From the NCBI GenBank assembly GCA_017540085.1, contig JAFYBQ010000028.1, positions 90,338-154,337 of the forward strand: a stretch of 64,000 bases of DNA, in the 5' to 3' direction. This DNA comes from Synergistaceae bacterium (GTDB lineage: Bacteria > Synergistota > Synergistia > Synergistales > Aminobacteriaceae). Each line of letters opens with the position of its first letter. The first letter of the stretch is position 1. The position numbers and the translations under genes were made by a program. Positions 1 to 9,112 of this stretch are shown here, in pieces. The notes under the pieces are model-generated. The model was given only the letters and a program-made list of their open reading frames with translations. It made no database searches and was not told where the DNA came from.

Positions 1-135
1 GGCCTGCGTCAGCTCACGTACATGAAAGAGTTAGGCATGGGCAATGATAAGTACGTGCTTATTGACACGGACAACGGAGACTCAAGAATTTTCCCGGCGG
101 ACGCTGTGAAAGGAGTCAAGCCCTTTGAGGGTTAA
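1..135 (+). CDS. C-terminal end of an unidentified protein
   Basis: An open frame runs from the first base of the window to a TAA at 133-135, giving the last 44 residues of a protein that begins outside the window. The residues include a stretch like YVLIDTDNGDSRIFPADAVK and end KPFEG. I recognise no family. The next gene starts 3 bases after the stop, so this gene probably shares an operon with the two ADP-ribosylglycohydrolases. The steady codon use and the tight junction make it a likely real gene. Confidence 0.6.
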   Translation, partial: GLRQLTYMKELGMGNDKYVLIDTDNGDSRIFPADAVKGVKPFEG

Positions 136-138
136 TTG

Positions 139-942
139 ATGCTCGGCGCTGTTGTCGGGGACATAATCGGAAGCCTTTACCATGAAGGATGGATGACGGG
201 CATGAATTTTCCGCTGTTCAGCCAGGAGTCAGAGCCTACAGATGACACTGTATTGACTCTTGCTGTTGCTGACGCTCTCATGATGTCGCTTCCTTCACGG
301 ACGGACAAGACAACGGGCGCGGCTTTCGCGGAGAACGTGAAGGACTCACTGCGGAGTCTCTGCAATCATTACAGGCACATGCGCTACGGCGGGGGCTTTT
401 CCCGCTGGCTGAAGTGGAAATATCCTCATCCCTTTGTCAGCTACGGGAATAACCCTGCTGTGAGAGTCTCGCCGGTCTCTTGGGCGTTTGATGACATTGA
501 GACTGTCGAATGGTTTGCGGAGATAAGCGCGGTTGTAACTCATGACCACCCGGAAGCGATAAAGGCGGCCCGGTGTGTGGCAGGGGCTGTCTTTCTTGCA
601 CGTACAGGACACGCAAAGGACGACATACGCGCATACATCACCGGGAAATACGGCTACGAGATTCGGACGCTTGACGAGATCCGCCCGGATTATGTCTATA
701 CGTCATCATGTCCCGGCACAGTGCCGGAAGCGTTTTCGGCGTTCCTTGAGGGGGAAAATTTCGAGGACGTTATACGCAAGGCAGTAACATTAGGCGGGGA
801 ATCGGACTCTCTTGCGGCCATGTCAGGGGCGATAGCGGAGCCGTTTTTCGGGATTCCCACGCTGATACAGGTCAGGGCGTTCAACAGGCTGCGAGATAGA
901 ATGAAATTTATTGTGCAGAAATGGGAGCAATGGAGGGATTAG
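139..942 (+). CDS. ADP-ribosylglycohydrolase family protein, divergent copy
   Basis: A 267-residue member of the ADP-ribosylglycohydrolase (DraG/ARH) family, cytosolic enzymes that remove ADP-ribose from proteins or other targets with two magnesium ions. The N-terminal GDIIGS motif, the TDDT metal motif near residue 34 and the C-terminal GGESDS motif near residue 217 give the family assignment. The last motif is normally GGDSDT, so one metal ligand is changed from Asp to Glu and the Thr to Ser, and the usual GSPYE near the N-terminus reads GSLYH. I chose the ATG at 139, 8 bases after GAGGG; a TTG lies directly before it. It is followed 5 bases later by a second, canonical paralog, so this copy may have altered activity. 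The substrate is unknown. Confidence 0.85.
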   Translation: MLGAVVGDIIGSLYHEGWMTGMNFPLFSQESEPTDDTVLTLAVADALMMSLPSRTDKTTGAAFAENVKDSLRSLCNHYRHMRYGGGFSRWLKWKYPHPFVSYGNNPAVRVSPVSWAFDDIETVEWFAEISAVVTHDHPEAIKAARCVAGAVFLARTGHAKDDIRAYITGKYGYEIRTLDEIRPDYVYTSSCPGTVPEAFSAFLEGENFEDVIRKAVTLGGESDSLAAMSGAIAEPFFGIPTLIQVRAFNRLRDRMKFIVQKWEQWRD

Positions 943-947
943 CGTAA

Positions 948-1772
948 ATGTTAGGCGCGATTGTCGGAGATATTGCCGGAAGCCCGTACGAGTTCGACAG
1001 GAGGCGGAAAGAAGCTCACAGCATGAAATTTCCGCTTGTGCTTGAAGGTGTTTCGCGTTTCACGGATGATACTGTTCTGACTCTGGCTGTTGCTGACGCT
1101 CTGATGTCGATAATGCCCAAGAGGGGCGGAAATGCTGACGGTGAACAATTCCGCGTGGCCGTTATAGCTTCAATGCGCGAATTTGCCCGGCGTTATCCTA
1201 ATGCGGGGTACGGTGCGCGTTTCATGTACTGGCTTCTGAGAGGAAATCCGCAGCCTTATAACAGTTTCGGGAACGGGTCAGCAATGAGAGTTTCCCCGAT
1301 TGCGTGGGCGTTTGATGACTTGTGGACGGTTGAACATTTTGCGGAAATCAGCGCGGAAATCTCGCACAATCACCCGGAAGGCATAAAGGGCGCACAGTCG
1401 ACAGCCTCAGCAATATTTCTAGCCCGCAAAGGACACAGCAAGGACGAAATCAGGCACTATATCTCCCTGCGTTACGGCTATGATTTGTCGCGGACGCTTG
1501 ACGAGATTCGCCCGAATTATTTTCACGTTGAGTCATGTCAGGAGACAGTCCCGGAGGCAATAACAGCGTTTCTTGAGGGTGAGAATTTCGAGGACGTTAC
1601 GCGGAAGGCTGTATCACTCGGCGGGGACTCTGACACGTTAGCGGCTATATCATGCTCAATAGCTGAAGGGATGTACGGAATCCCGGAAGAAATTGACGAC
1701 ATTATGATTCCGCTGCTTGATGATTATCTTACGGACAAATTATTGAAGTGGGAGCTTTGGCGTGCCCATTGA
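948..1772 (+). CDS. ADP-ribosylglycohydrolase family protein, canonical copy
   Basis: A 274-residue ADP-ribosylglycohydrolase paralog of the gene directly upstream. It keeps the canonical family motifs: GDIAGSPYEF at the N-terminus, FTDDT near residue 39 and GGDSDTLAA near residue 225, which hold the two magnesium ions in the family. The start ATG at 948 follows GGAGGG by a normal distance and lies 5 bases after the previous stop, so the pair is co-transcribed and arose by tandem duplication. The family hydrolyses ADP-ribosyl bonds in the cytosol; no ADP-ribosyltransferase is visible in the window, so the target is unknown. Confidence 0.88.
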   Translation: MLGAIVGDIAGSPYEFDRRRKEAHSMKFPLVLEGVSRFTDDTVLTLAVADALMSIMPKRGGNADGEQFRVAVIASMREFARRYPNAGYGARFMYWLLRGNPQPYNSFGNGSAMRVSPIAWAFDDLWTVEHFAEISAEISHNHPEGIKGAQSTASAIFLARKGHSKDEIRHYISLRYGYDLSRTLDEIRPNYFHVESCQETVPEAITAFLEGENFEDVTRKAVSLGGDSDTLAAISCSIAEGMYGIPEEIDDIMIPLLDDYLTDKLLKWELWRAH

Positions 1773-1874
1773 GGGCAGAATTTCAGGGAGGCCGGGAAAT
1801 AGCCTGAAAATTTTTGCTCCTGCTGACTGTGCTATGATAAGCGGCAAAATTTTTTGAAGGGAGAAAATTACTTC

Positions 1875-3386
1875 ATGGCGTATTATTACAGCGAACCTTC
1901 TCACACATTCTCCGAGTACCTTCTTGTTCCGTCGTACTCATCAGAAAATTGCGTGCCGTCAAACGTCTCACTTCGGACTCCCCTGTGCAAGTTCAGGAAG
2001 GGCGAAGAGTCTCCGCTGTCGGTGAATATACCGCTGGTGTCGGCGTGTATGCAGTCAGTCTCAAACGACACAATGGCGGTGGCTCTTGCGCGTGAGGGGG
2101 GATTGTCATTCATATACTGCTCCCAGTCAATAGAGTCGCAGGCCGAAATGACAGCGAGGGTGAAGCGGTACAAGGCCGGATTCGTGGCGAATGATTCGGC
2201 GGTCGGCCCTGAACAGACATTAGCCGACATTCTCAGGCTGAAGGAGCAGACCGGACACACAACAGTAGCTGTTACTCATGACGGAAGCCTCACGGGGAAA
2301 TTGCTGGGCATAATTACGAGCCGTGATTACCGTGTAACAAGGACTCCTGCTGACACAAAGGTGCGCGACTTCATGACCCCGATCGACAAAGTTATATCCG
2401 CTCATGACGGACTCAGCCTCACGGAAGCCAATGATATTTTGTGGGAGCATAAATTGAACTCTCTGCCGGTTGTTGACGATGACGGGAACATGGTCGCGTT
2501 TGTCTTCAGGAAAGATTACGACATGCACAAGGAGAACCCGTTAGAGCTTCTCGACAGTCAGAAACGCTACATGACGGGTGCCGGAATAAACACGCGGGAT
2601 TATGCCGAGAGAGTGCCTGCACTGGTGAACGCCGGGGCGGATGTTCTGTGCATAGATTCGTCAGAGGGCTTCACGGAATGGCAGAGGCGGACTCTTTCGT
2701 GGATTCGCGAAAATTACGGGGACTCGGTGAAAGTCGGCGGGGGGAACGTTGTTGACGCTGACGGATTCAGGTTTCTTGCTGACGCGGGCGCGGATTTCGT
2801 GAAGATAGGAATCGGCGGCGGGTCAATCTGCATTACTCGTGAAGCGAAAGGAATCGGGCGCGGACAGGCTACGGCGGTGATAGAGGTCGCAAAGGCAAGG
2901 GATGAATATTTTGCTGAGACAGGAGTCTATGTGCCGATATGCTCGGACGGCGGCATAGTTATGGACTATCATATAACGCTGGCTCTTGCGATGGGCGCGG
3001 ACTTCTGCATGTTAGGGAGATACTTTGCGAGATTCGACGAGAGTCCCACGAATCGAGTCATGCTCAACGGGAACTACGTCAAAGAATACTGGGGGGAAGG
3101 CTCATCACGCGCAAGGAACTGGCAGAGATACGACAGCGGCGACTCATCACAGGCAAAATTATCGTTTGAGGAGGGAGTCGACAGCTATGTACCGTACGCG
3201 GGAAGCCTGCGCGATAATGTCAGCGAGACACTCAGCAAGATAAAATCAACGTTCTGCAACTGCGGAGCATTGAGCCTCCCGGAAATGAGAGAGAAAGCAA
3301 GATTGACGCTCGTCTCACCTGTAACACTTGCTGAAGGGGGAGCGCATGACGTTATGATGAAGGAGGCTGTGAGGCGGTCGAAATGA
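1875..3386 (+). CDS. guaB: Inosine-5'-monophosphate dehydrogenase (Tritrichomonas-like type)
   Basis: IMP dehydrogenase, 503 residues, oxidises IMP to XMP with NAD+, the first committed step to GTP. The catalytic barrel carries the Cys loop [10 protein letters not shown] near residue 320 and the RNWQRYD flap near residue 415; two CBS domains lie at roughly residues 105-220. The start ATG at 1875 follows AGGGAG at 1858-1863; an in-frame TTG at 1854 would add seven residues with no family counterpart. The whole protein, including its opening [12 protein letters not shown] and its [12 protein letters not shown] flap, resembles from memory the 503-residue enzyme of the protozoan Tritrichomonas foetus far more than E. 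coli GuaB. purA, for the other branch from IMP, lies about 2 kb away on the opposite strand. Confidence 0.95.
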   Translation: MAYYYSEPSHTFSEYLLVPSYSSENCVPSNVSLRTPLCKFRKGEESPLSVNIPLVSACMQSVSNDTMAVALAREGGLSFIYCSQSIESQAEMTARVKRYKAGFVANDSAVGPEQTLADILRLKEQTGHTTVAVTHDGSLTGKLLGIITSRDYRVTRTPADTKVRDFMTPIDKVISAHDGLSLTEANDILWEHKLNSLPVVDDDGNMVAFVFRKDYDMHKENPLELLDSQKRYMTGAGINTRDYAERVPALVNAGADVLCIDSSEGFTEWQRRTLSWIRENYGDSVKVGGGNVVDADGFRFLADAGADFVKIGIGGGSICITREAKGIGRGQATAVIEVAKARDEYFAETGVYVPICSDGGIVMDYHITLALAMGADFCMLGRYFARFDESPTNRVMLNGNYVKEYWGEGSSRARNWQRYDSGDSSQAKLSFEEGVDSYVPYAGSLRDNVSETLSKIKSTFCNCGALSLPEMREKARLTLVSPVTLAEGGAHDVMMKEAVRRSK

Positions 3387-3394
3387 TGAAAAGT

Positions 3395-3424
3395 CCCCCT
3401 GCTGTGAAAATTTTCGGCGGGGGG
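3395..3424 (+). terminator. Probable rho-independent terminator of guaB
   Basis: A 10-bp stem (CCCCCTGCTG against CGGCGGGGGG, with two G-T pairs) closes a TGAAAATTTT loop 8 bases after the guaB stop. It is followed by ATTAATTTT, a moderate T-rich tail. It also lies beyond the end of the convergent acyltransferase remnant, so it may work on both strands. Confidence 0.65.
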
Positions 3425-3468
3425 ATTAATTTTGCCTCAGAAATATATTGCTGTGAGGACTCAACTTT

Positions 3469-4396
3469 CTACGGCGTAACGTGCCTCTGTATCTTGCCGA
3501 CAATAACCATCATGGCAAATGACACAGCGAGGCTCACGGCCATGAACGCAGACAGCGTATAATCATGCAGGAAGTGAAGCATAATCCCCTGAACAAATCC
3601 GTGGCAAAGGTACAGCGCGTAGCTCATTTTCCCGGAGAATATCATCATCCGCTGTAACATAACAGACTTCACATCAATACCCCGCGAGCTGATTATGACC
3701 ATCGTTGCAGCAGGGTAAATCAGAATGTCAGCGTATGAATCTTTCGTGTACAGGCAGACAGAGACAAGCATAATCACAGACAGCGCGAAAATTGCCCCCG
3801 GATATTTCAGCCTGATATTGTCCCTGAACGTGAAGACAAGCCAGCCGACTCCCATTCCCGCAAAGCCCCGCATTATTCCCAGCGAGACAACTCGCTTCAC
3901 AACGCCGTGAACATGAATATGCCCGTACTTTATGTACTATCACAGAAAAGCACAAGGCCGACAATGCCGCGATAATATACGCCTGAATCTTAGGGGTGAA
4001 TTTCTTTGACAGGAAGAAATAAACGCATGACACGAACATCATCGCCGATATGTACCATGTTGCGCCGTTGTAGTAAGGGAAGCAGTTTATTATTCCCCAT
4101 TCCTGAATCATCGCAAGCTCTTCAAGAATCGCAATGACTCTCCGCATTCCGTGAAAGCCGTTTAGGAATACGCCTGTGCAGACAGCCGGAATCAATGCCG
4201 CAATGTAATACGGGTAAAGGGTCATGAGTCTTCTTTTGAGCCATGAGAAAAAAGATGTTTCGCGGGAAAGTGAGAGAAGGACTTTCGCGCACATGAAGCC
4301 GGATATTACGAAGAATGCATCAACGCAAATATAGCCGCCGCGGAAAAGTATATTGCTGTTCCAGCCGAGAAGGAAAAAATTGTAGTGGTATATCAC
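3469..4396 (-). pseudogene. Broken acyltransferase family 3 (OafA/YrhL-like)
   Basis: Two frames together read as a multi-pass membrane acyltransferase of family 3, which O-acetylates surface polysaccharides. The upstream part (from a GTG at 4396) has the family signature VDAFFVISGF and several membrane segments; around 3905-3930 the coding sequence jumps frame, and the remainder (SGKMSYALYLCHGF, then a last helix) is read to a TAG at 3469. The 5' end is also missing: an in-frame TAA lies at 4402-4400, directly before the first usable start, so the opening transmembrane segment with the usual DxLRG motif is gone. With a lost N-terminus and a frameshift it is very likely inactive. It stands alone between guaB and the rimI-purA operon. 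Confidence 0.8.
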
Positions 4397-4549
4397 AATT
4401 TACGTTACAGGCAGACAGCTTGAAAGCGGCGAAACTGACGGGCGTTATTCGGAGCTTCCGCCATACCTGCGATACCCTACGCCCCCTCCCCCGGGGCTGG
4501 CTTTCGGAAAATTCTATACTGTGAAATAGTCTGAGCCTATACGCCCTCT

Positions 4550-4798
4550 TCATGGCCGATAAATTTTCTTTGCGTTCTGTTCGCGCTTGGCTTTCTCCTG
4601 ACGCTTGTACGCTGTCTCAAGTGCCCGGACAATCTCGCTCCATTTCGTGCGCCATGCAATATCGGCCTTGCAGGGGGAGTTATCCTTCCGGGAAGGGTTA
4701 TCGGTCTCGGTGATTCCTTTCGGCCTGCGCTGAATCGTGAAGCCCTCCCCGTCAAATGATATGCTTGAGCCGTCATCGAACGGAATATATACCCTCAT
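4550..4798 (-). CDS. Small conserved-looking hypothetical protein
   Basis: An 82-residue protein that starts MRVYIPFDDGSSISFDGEGF and ends in a Lys/Arg-rich helix. Its ATG overlaps the rimI stop as ATGA (4795-4798), a sign of translational coupling, which is the main reason to accept it as real. I see no known domain, signal peptide or membrane segment. It is the last gene of the purA-rimI run. No gene is visible between it and the acyltransferase remnant (about 150 bases). Confidence 0.55.
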   Translation of the reverse strand: MRVYIPFDDGSSISFDGEGFTIQRRPKGITETDNPSRKDNSPCKADIAWRTKWSEIVRALETAYKRQEKAKREQNAKKIYRP

Positions 4799-5274
4799 TG
4801 CCGCGTCCTTAACTTTAACGGAAGAGCCGCGCTCATGATTATTGCGTCCTCGCCGTTGGAGTAATACCCCCGCCGGATAGTCTCGCCGGAAAATGACATC
4901 TGTGTGTACAGCGCGATTGCCCCGGAATTTGACTTCCTCACTTTGAGCTTCAGACGGCGGAATCGCATATACACAGCGCAGTCGCCCACAGCCATCAATA
5001 ACTGCCGCCCGATTCCCTTCCGCCTGTATGCAGTGTCAACAACAAGAGCCATCAGAAGCCCGGCGCGTTTTTCCCGGCCTAAGACAGCATAGCCCAAAAG
5101 AGGAGCTTCCGCAGTTGTCGCGAAAGCCCCCAGGTATGTCGTCTCATTCTGCGAGTCATCTCTGAGGTCTGAACGTATTACTTCCTCCGGCCATGAACAT
5201 GACGAGGCAGCATTTATTCTCAGGATTCCGGGCAGGTCGTCAAATGTCAGAAAGTCTATATCCGGCACATACAC
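4795..5274 (-). CDS. rimI: Ribosomal protein S18-alanine N-acetyltransferase-like GNAT enzyme
   Basis: A 159-residue GNAT acetyltransferase of RimI type, cytosolic, transferring acetyl from acetyl-CoA to a protein N-terminus. The acetyl-CoA loop reads YRRKGIGRQLL near residue 85, and the RimI-like NSGAIALYTQMSF stretch follows near residue 116. Its length is normal for RimI. It begins 3 bases after the purA stop and overlaps the small downstream gene by four bases. RimI assignments among GNAT proteins are not secure without alignment; a general protein acetyltransferase is the alternative. Confidence 0.8.
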   Translation of the reverse strand: MYVPDIDFLTFDDLPGILRINAASSCSWPEEVIRSDLRDDSQNETTYLGAFATTAEAPLLGYAVLGREKRAGLLMALVVDTAYRRKGIGRQLLMAVGDCAVYMRFRRLKLKVRKSNSGAIALYTQMSFSGETIRRGYYSNGEDAIIMSAALPLKLRTRQ

Positions 5275-5277
5275 AGA

Positions 5278-6573
5278 TTACTGCATTCCTCTGTTGATTG
5301 TCTGATTCCTGTCCGCACCGACTCCGATTAATGCTACAGGGACATTCACAGCACTCTCGATATACTTCACGTAGGCTTTCGCGTTTTCGGGAAGCTCGTC
5401 AAAGCTCTTGCAGTTCGTGATGTCGTCATCCCAGCCCGGCAATGTCTCGTAGACCGGCTGAATCTCGCCTAATGTCCGCGTGTCTGTCGGCCATGACGTG
5501 AACCGCTCGCCGTTTTTCTCGTAAGCTGTGCAGACTTTTATGCCGCCCATGCCCGTGAGAACGTCCAATTTTGTCAGCGCAATGACATCCGCCCCGTTAA
5601 GCTCCATAGAGTAGCGCAATGCAGGAATGTCAAGCCACCCGCAACGCCTCGGACGGCCTGTAGTCGCTCCGTACTCGCCGCCGTTCGCCCGGAGTTTCTC
5701 GCCCATCTCGGTGAAATCCTCTGTCGGGAATGGCCCTTCTCCCACGCGGGTCGTGTATGCCTTCACGACAGCTATAACGCGGGTCAAATCATGAGGGGCT
5801 AACCCTGTCCCGGTGAAAGCTCCCGCCGCTGAGGTTGAAGAGCTTGTTACATAGGGATATGTCCCGTGATCTATGTCGAGCAACGCCGCCTGCGCTCCCT
5901 CAAGCAGGATATGTTTCCCTTCGTCAGCAGCACGGCGCAGCAACGCTCTTGTGTCGTCAACGTACGGCGCAATTGCCTCGCCCCATTTCCTTGCAGGCTC
6001 GTAGATTTCATCAAAGGCTAATGGCTTCTGCCCGTACAGTTTCGTGATTATCTGATTCTTCTCGTCAAGAATATATGTCAGTCTCTCGCGCAGTAAATCA
6101 GCGTCAATGAGATCCTCAACCCTGAGTCCTGAGCGCGAATACTTGTCGACATAGCAAGGCCCGATTCCGCGTCCTGTCGTGCCGATTTTGCGACCCTTCC
6201 CGCGGGCTTCCTCCTGAAGTTTGTCGAGCATTTTGTGATAGGGCATTACTACATGAGCATGAGGACTCACAGCAAGCCGCGCCCTGTCCTGACCTTTCGC
6301 GAACAAGTCGCCGGTCTCCGCCAGGAACTGCTCAGGGTCAAGAACGAGTCCATTTCCCAGCACGCAGAGTTTTCCCGGGTAGAGCATTCCCGACGGCAGG
6401 AGGTGAAACACTGTCTTCTGCCCATCCGTGATTACCGTGTGGCCTGCGTTCGCACCGCCCTGAAAGCGCACAAACACATCAACATCCGCGCCGAGCATGT
6501 CGACTACTTTCCCTTTTCCTTCATCGCCCCACTGAGCGCCCACAAGCAAATCTACATTTTTCTTTGCACCCAA
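5278..6573 (-). CDS. purA: Adenylosuccinate synthetase
   Basis: Adenylosuccinate synthetase, 431 residues, joins IMP and aspartate with GTP to form adenylosuccinate in AMP synthesis. The N-terminal GTP-binding motif GAQWGDEGKGK, the GGANAGHT loop and the GTTGRGIGP loop near residue 130 are intact, as are TTGRPRRCGWLD and the GVGADRNQTI C-terminal region. The start is a TTG at 6573, about 10 bases after GAGGAGG, with no better start nearby. It lies just downstream of the S41 protease gene and upstream of rimI in the same direction. Confidence 0.97.
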   Translation of the reverse strand: MGAKKNVDLLVGAQWGDEGKGKVVDMLGADVDVFVRFQGGANAGHTVITDGQKTVFHLLPSGMLYPGKLCVLGNGLVLDPEQFLAETGDLFAKGQDRARLAVSPHAHVVMPYHKMLDKLQEEARGKGRKIGTTGRGIGPCYVDKYSRSGLRVEDLIDADLLRERLTYILDEKNQIITKLYGQKPLAFDEIYEPARKWGEAIAPYVDDTRALLRRAADEGKHILLEGAQAALLDIDHGTYPYVTSSSTSAAGAFTGTGLAPHDLTRVIAVVKAYTTRVGEGPFPTEDFTEMGEKLRANGGEYGATTGRPRRCGWLDIPALRYSMELNGADVIALTKLDVLTGMGGIKVCTAYEKNGERFTSWPTDTRTLGEIQPVYETLPGWDDDITNCKSFDELPENAKAYVKYIESAVNVPVALIGVGADRNQTINRGMQ

Positions 6574-6590
6574 AATTATTATTCCTCCTC

Positions 6591-7808
6591 TTAATTTCTC
6601 CGGCCTGCTACTGACCGCATTGATTTTTTCACTTCTTCTATTGCTCTCTGTAACTGTGTATCCTTTGACTTGTCCCGGTCCGGCTCACCCTTCACTTCAA
6701 TGTCAGGCGACAATCCGACATGGTCAATCACTTTCCCGGAAGGCGTGTAGTATCTCGCTATTGTTACGTATACCCCGCTCCCGTCAGTCAATGGGAACAA
6801 TGTCTGAACGCTTCCCTTTCCGAAACTTTTCTCGCCGATTAATTTCGCCCGGCCTCTGTCATTCAACGCTCCTGCTACTATCTCTGACGCGCTCGCGCTT
6901 CCGCCGTTGATTAATACGGTCATGGGCAAATTAGTCGCGTAGTAATTTTTGTTCGCGTAATATTTCTCGTTTGAACGCTCTGAACGCCCCTTCGTTTCGA
7001 CAATGAGTCCCTCGCGCAAAAACATGCTTGCTATTTTCACGCTTGCGTCGAGAAGTCCGCCGCCGTTGTTGCGTAAGTCGAGTATTAACGCCCGCATTCC
7101 CTTGCGTATCATGTCGCGGACTGCGTTTCGGGACTCGTCTGCTGTGCCGTGCTTGAACTGTGTCAGCCGCAAATAGCCTATATCATCGGACAGCATTTCA
7201 TATCTCACGCTGTGGAGCTTGATTATCTCCCTCGTAATCGTGAACTCTAAAAGCTCGTCTTGACCCTCGCGCCTTACCCACACTGTAACTTTTGTGTCAG
7301 GCTCTCCGCGCAGCTTCTGCACTGCCCTGTCAGATGTCCAGCCTACAACTACTTCATTGTCGATTTTTACGATCTGATCCTTGGGCTTGAGTCCGGCTCT
7401 CTCGGCGGGGGAGTCCTCCATAGGGCTTATCACGAGAATTTGCCCGTCCCTGTCGCCTATGTACATTCCGAGTCCGCCGTATTTGCCCTCTAATTCTATT
7501 TCCTCGTCTTTAAGCTGGCGGGGCGATACGAACCTCGTATAGGGGTCTTTCCACGCCTCAACCATTCCTTTGGCCGCGCCGTGAAGAAGGTCATCATCTG
7601 TGGCCGGCTTTGTGTCCGCGTCAACCTGGTAGCTTTCGATTATGTAGCGAACCTGACGAAGAAGCCACAGTGAGCGCACGTTGAAGGGGGATATTCTGTT
7701 GAAGTCGTCCTCGGAAAAGTCTGCTGACTGAGCTTTGTACCCGAAAAGAAATCCCGCGAGCATCAGAGAAGTAAACAGCAAGATATAAACTCTCTTGTAT
7801 TTCGTCAT
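6591..7808 (-). CDS. S41 family carboxyl-terminal processing protease (CtpA-like)
   Basis: A 405-residue periplasmic tail-specific protease. It has an N-terminal signal anchor (residues 5-25), a PDZ domain at about 75-160 with the GLGMYIGD start, and an S41 peptidase domain with the catalytic Ser in GGSASASEI and the Lys in GEKSFGKGS. I prefer the ATG at 7808, which leaves a clean signal anchor; a TTG at 7862 would add 18 residues. It follows two EnvC-like genes and ftsEX, an order common in Gram-positive and diderm Clostridia-like genomes, where the protease trims or controls the hydrolase partner. A TATAAT lies at 7856-7851 on this strand and could give an extra promoter. Confidence 0.92.
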   Translation of the reverse strand: MTKYKRVYILLFTSLMLAGFLFGYKAQSADFSEDDFNRISPFNVRSLWLLRQVRYIIESYQVDADTKPATDDDLLHGAAKGMVEAWKDPYTRFVSPRQLKDEEIELEGKYGGLGMYIGDRDGQILVISPMEDSPAERAGLKPKDQIVKIDNEVVVGWTSDRAVQKLRGEPDTKVTVWVRREGQDELLEFTITREIIKLHSVRYEMLSDDIGYLRLTQFKHGTADESRNAVRDMIRKGMRALILDLRNNGGGLLDASVKIASMFLREGLIVETKGRSERSNEKYYANKNYYATNLPMTVLINGGSASASEIVAGALNDRGRAKLIGEKSFGKGSVQTLFPLTDGSGVYVTIARYYTPSGKVIDHVGLSPDIEVKGEPDRDKSKDTQLQRAIEEVKKSMRSVAGRRN

Positions 7809-7873
7809 GTTGAATATTGATTTTGCACCTGCCTTCTGAGAATAGCAAGAATTATACAGCAATCATCAAATTT

Positions 7874-9100
7874 TTATCTCCGCAAATAGTTCATTGGGTT
7901 GACCGCAGAGCCGTTTTTCCTGACCTCGAAATGAAGCCCGTATTCCGCGTCTGTGCCGGTGTTGCCCGCGCTCCCTATCACTGTTCCCGTGCTGACCCTC
8001 GCACCCTCACGCACTGAAGTCCGCCCTAAATGCGCGTAAACTGTCGTAAGGTCTCCGCCGTGATCTATTATTACGACTTGGCCAAGTCCCCTCAGCCATC
8101 CCTGATAGAGGACTTCTCCCGGCCCGGAGGCTTTCACGGGAGTCCCTGCCGCGGCGGCTATGTCGATTCCTGAGTTGAATATTTTTGTCTTGAATGTCGG
8201 GTGAACTCGTGAGCCGTACTGCATTGTTACACGTCCTGTCATAGGCCACGCAAGAGAATTGACGCTCCTTTGAGGCGATGAGCCTGCCGAATTTACCGGG
8301 ACTGTAGCTTTTGAGCCGCCGACATTAGAATTTTTCCCGCCGGATTTTGACGGGGTAATCTTCATGGCTGAGGCGCGTTTCTTCTTGTTCATGAGATTTG
8401 TTATCTTGCTGCCTACAGCCCTTTGCGCTGACTCTAATTCCTTTGCGGCTGACTCGGCTTTCTTCTGCTCGCTCTGTACGTTCTTCAGGAGGGTATCTGT
8501 TTTCCTCACTGCGCTGTCGAACTCCTCGCGCTTTTTCCTGAGTTCGTCTGTCTGACTCGTTATCTTCTTTTTGTCGGACTCAAGTTTTGCCTTTGCCTGC
8601 GCTAATTCCTTCTCCCTTGCGTTAAGAGCCGCGAACATGGCCAAGTCATTGCGGGCAAAAATATTCAGCATGTACGCGGTGTTGACTGCCTCATGAGGGC
8701 CGCCCGCGCTGAATATTGCGTTTATCCCGCTTCCGTCCGGCGAATGCTTGTACAGCTCCGTAAGCCTGCCCCGTAACATCGTGAGTATATGATTCATGGA
8801 CTCGCTTACACGGGCAATATTGCGGTTCAATTCTGCTACTGATGCCTGAAGTTTCGAGTTCTCGCGCTGAAGGTCATTCATACGGGACTCGGACTCGCTG
8901 GCGTTCTGCCTGAGACGGGATAACTGACTCAGCAGGGATTTTGACTCTTTCGATTTCTGCCGGGCTATTTTGTTGTACTGCTCTATGCGCTTCTTCATGT
9001 CGGCCTGATTCTGTTTCTGTGTACGAATCTGCTTGTCTATGTTCGAGGCGTTTACCGTCAGCAGAATCAGAGCCAGCAAAAATATTACTCTCTTCAACAT
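7874..9100 (-). CDS. EnvC-like M23-family protein with degenerate LytM site
   Basis: A 408-residue secreted protein: signal peptide (residues 1-19), a long coiled coil (about 20-240) and a C-terminal LytM (M23 peptidase) domain. The zinc-site residues are changed: the usual HxGxD reads NSGIDIAA, and the final HxH reads GLH. YAHLG is kept. In E. coli EnvC the LytM domain has also lost its metal ligands and works as an activator of amidases, so this copy is more likely an activator than an enzyme. The start has GAGGTGGGG before the ATG. It lies 12 bases after an intact paralog and downstream of ftsEX, which in other bacteria recruits this kind of protein for cell separation. Confidence 0.9.
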   Translation of the reverse strand: MLKRVIFLLALILLTVNASNIDKQIRTQKQNQADMKKRIEQYNKIARQKSKESKSLLSQLSRLRQNASESESRMNDLQRENSKLQASVAELNRNIARVSESMNHILTMLRGRLTELYKHSPDGSGINAIFSAGGPHEAVNTAYMLNIFARNDLAMFAALNAREKELAQAKAKLESDKKKITSQTDELRKKREEFDSAVRKTDTLLKNVQSEQKKAESAAKELESAQRAVGSKITNLMNKKKRASAMKITPSKSGGKNSNVGGSKATVPVNSAGSSPQRSVNSLAWPMTGRVTMQYGSRVHPTFKTKIFNSGIDIAAAAGTPVKASGPGEVLYQGWLRGLGQVVIIDHGGDLTTVYAHLGRTSVREGARVSTGTVIGSAGNTGTDAEYGLHFEVRKNGSAVNPMNYLRR

Positions 9101-9112
9101 TATTCCCCACCT

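Noticed and set aside
3728..3910. The continuation of the acyltransferase N-terminal frame past 3905 as real coding sequence
   Set aside because: After about 3905 its product becomes Cys/Arg-rich and loses membrane segments, while the other frame carries on with clear family sequence, so a frameshift is the better reading.
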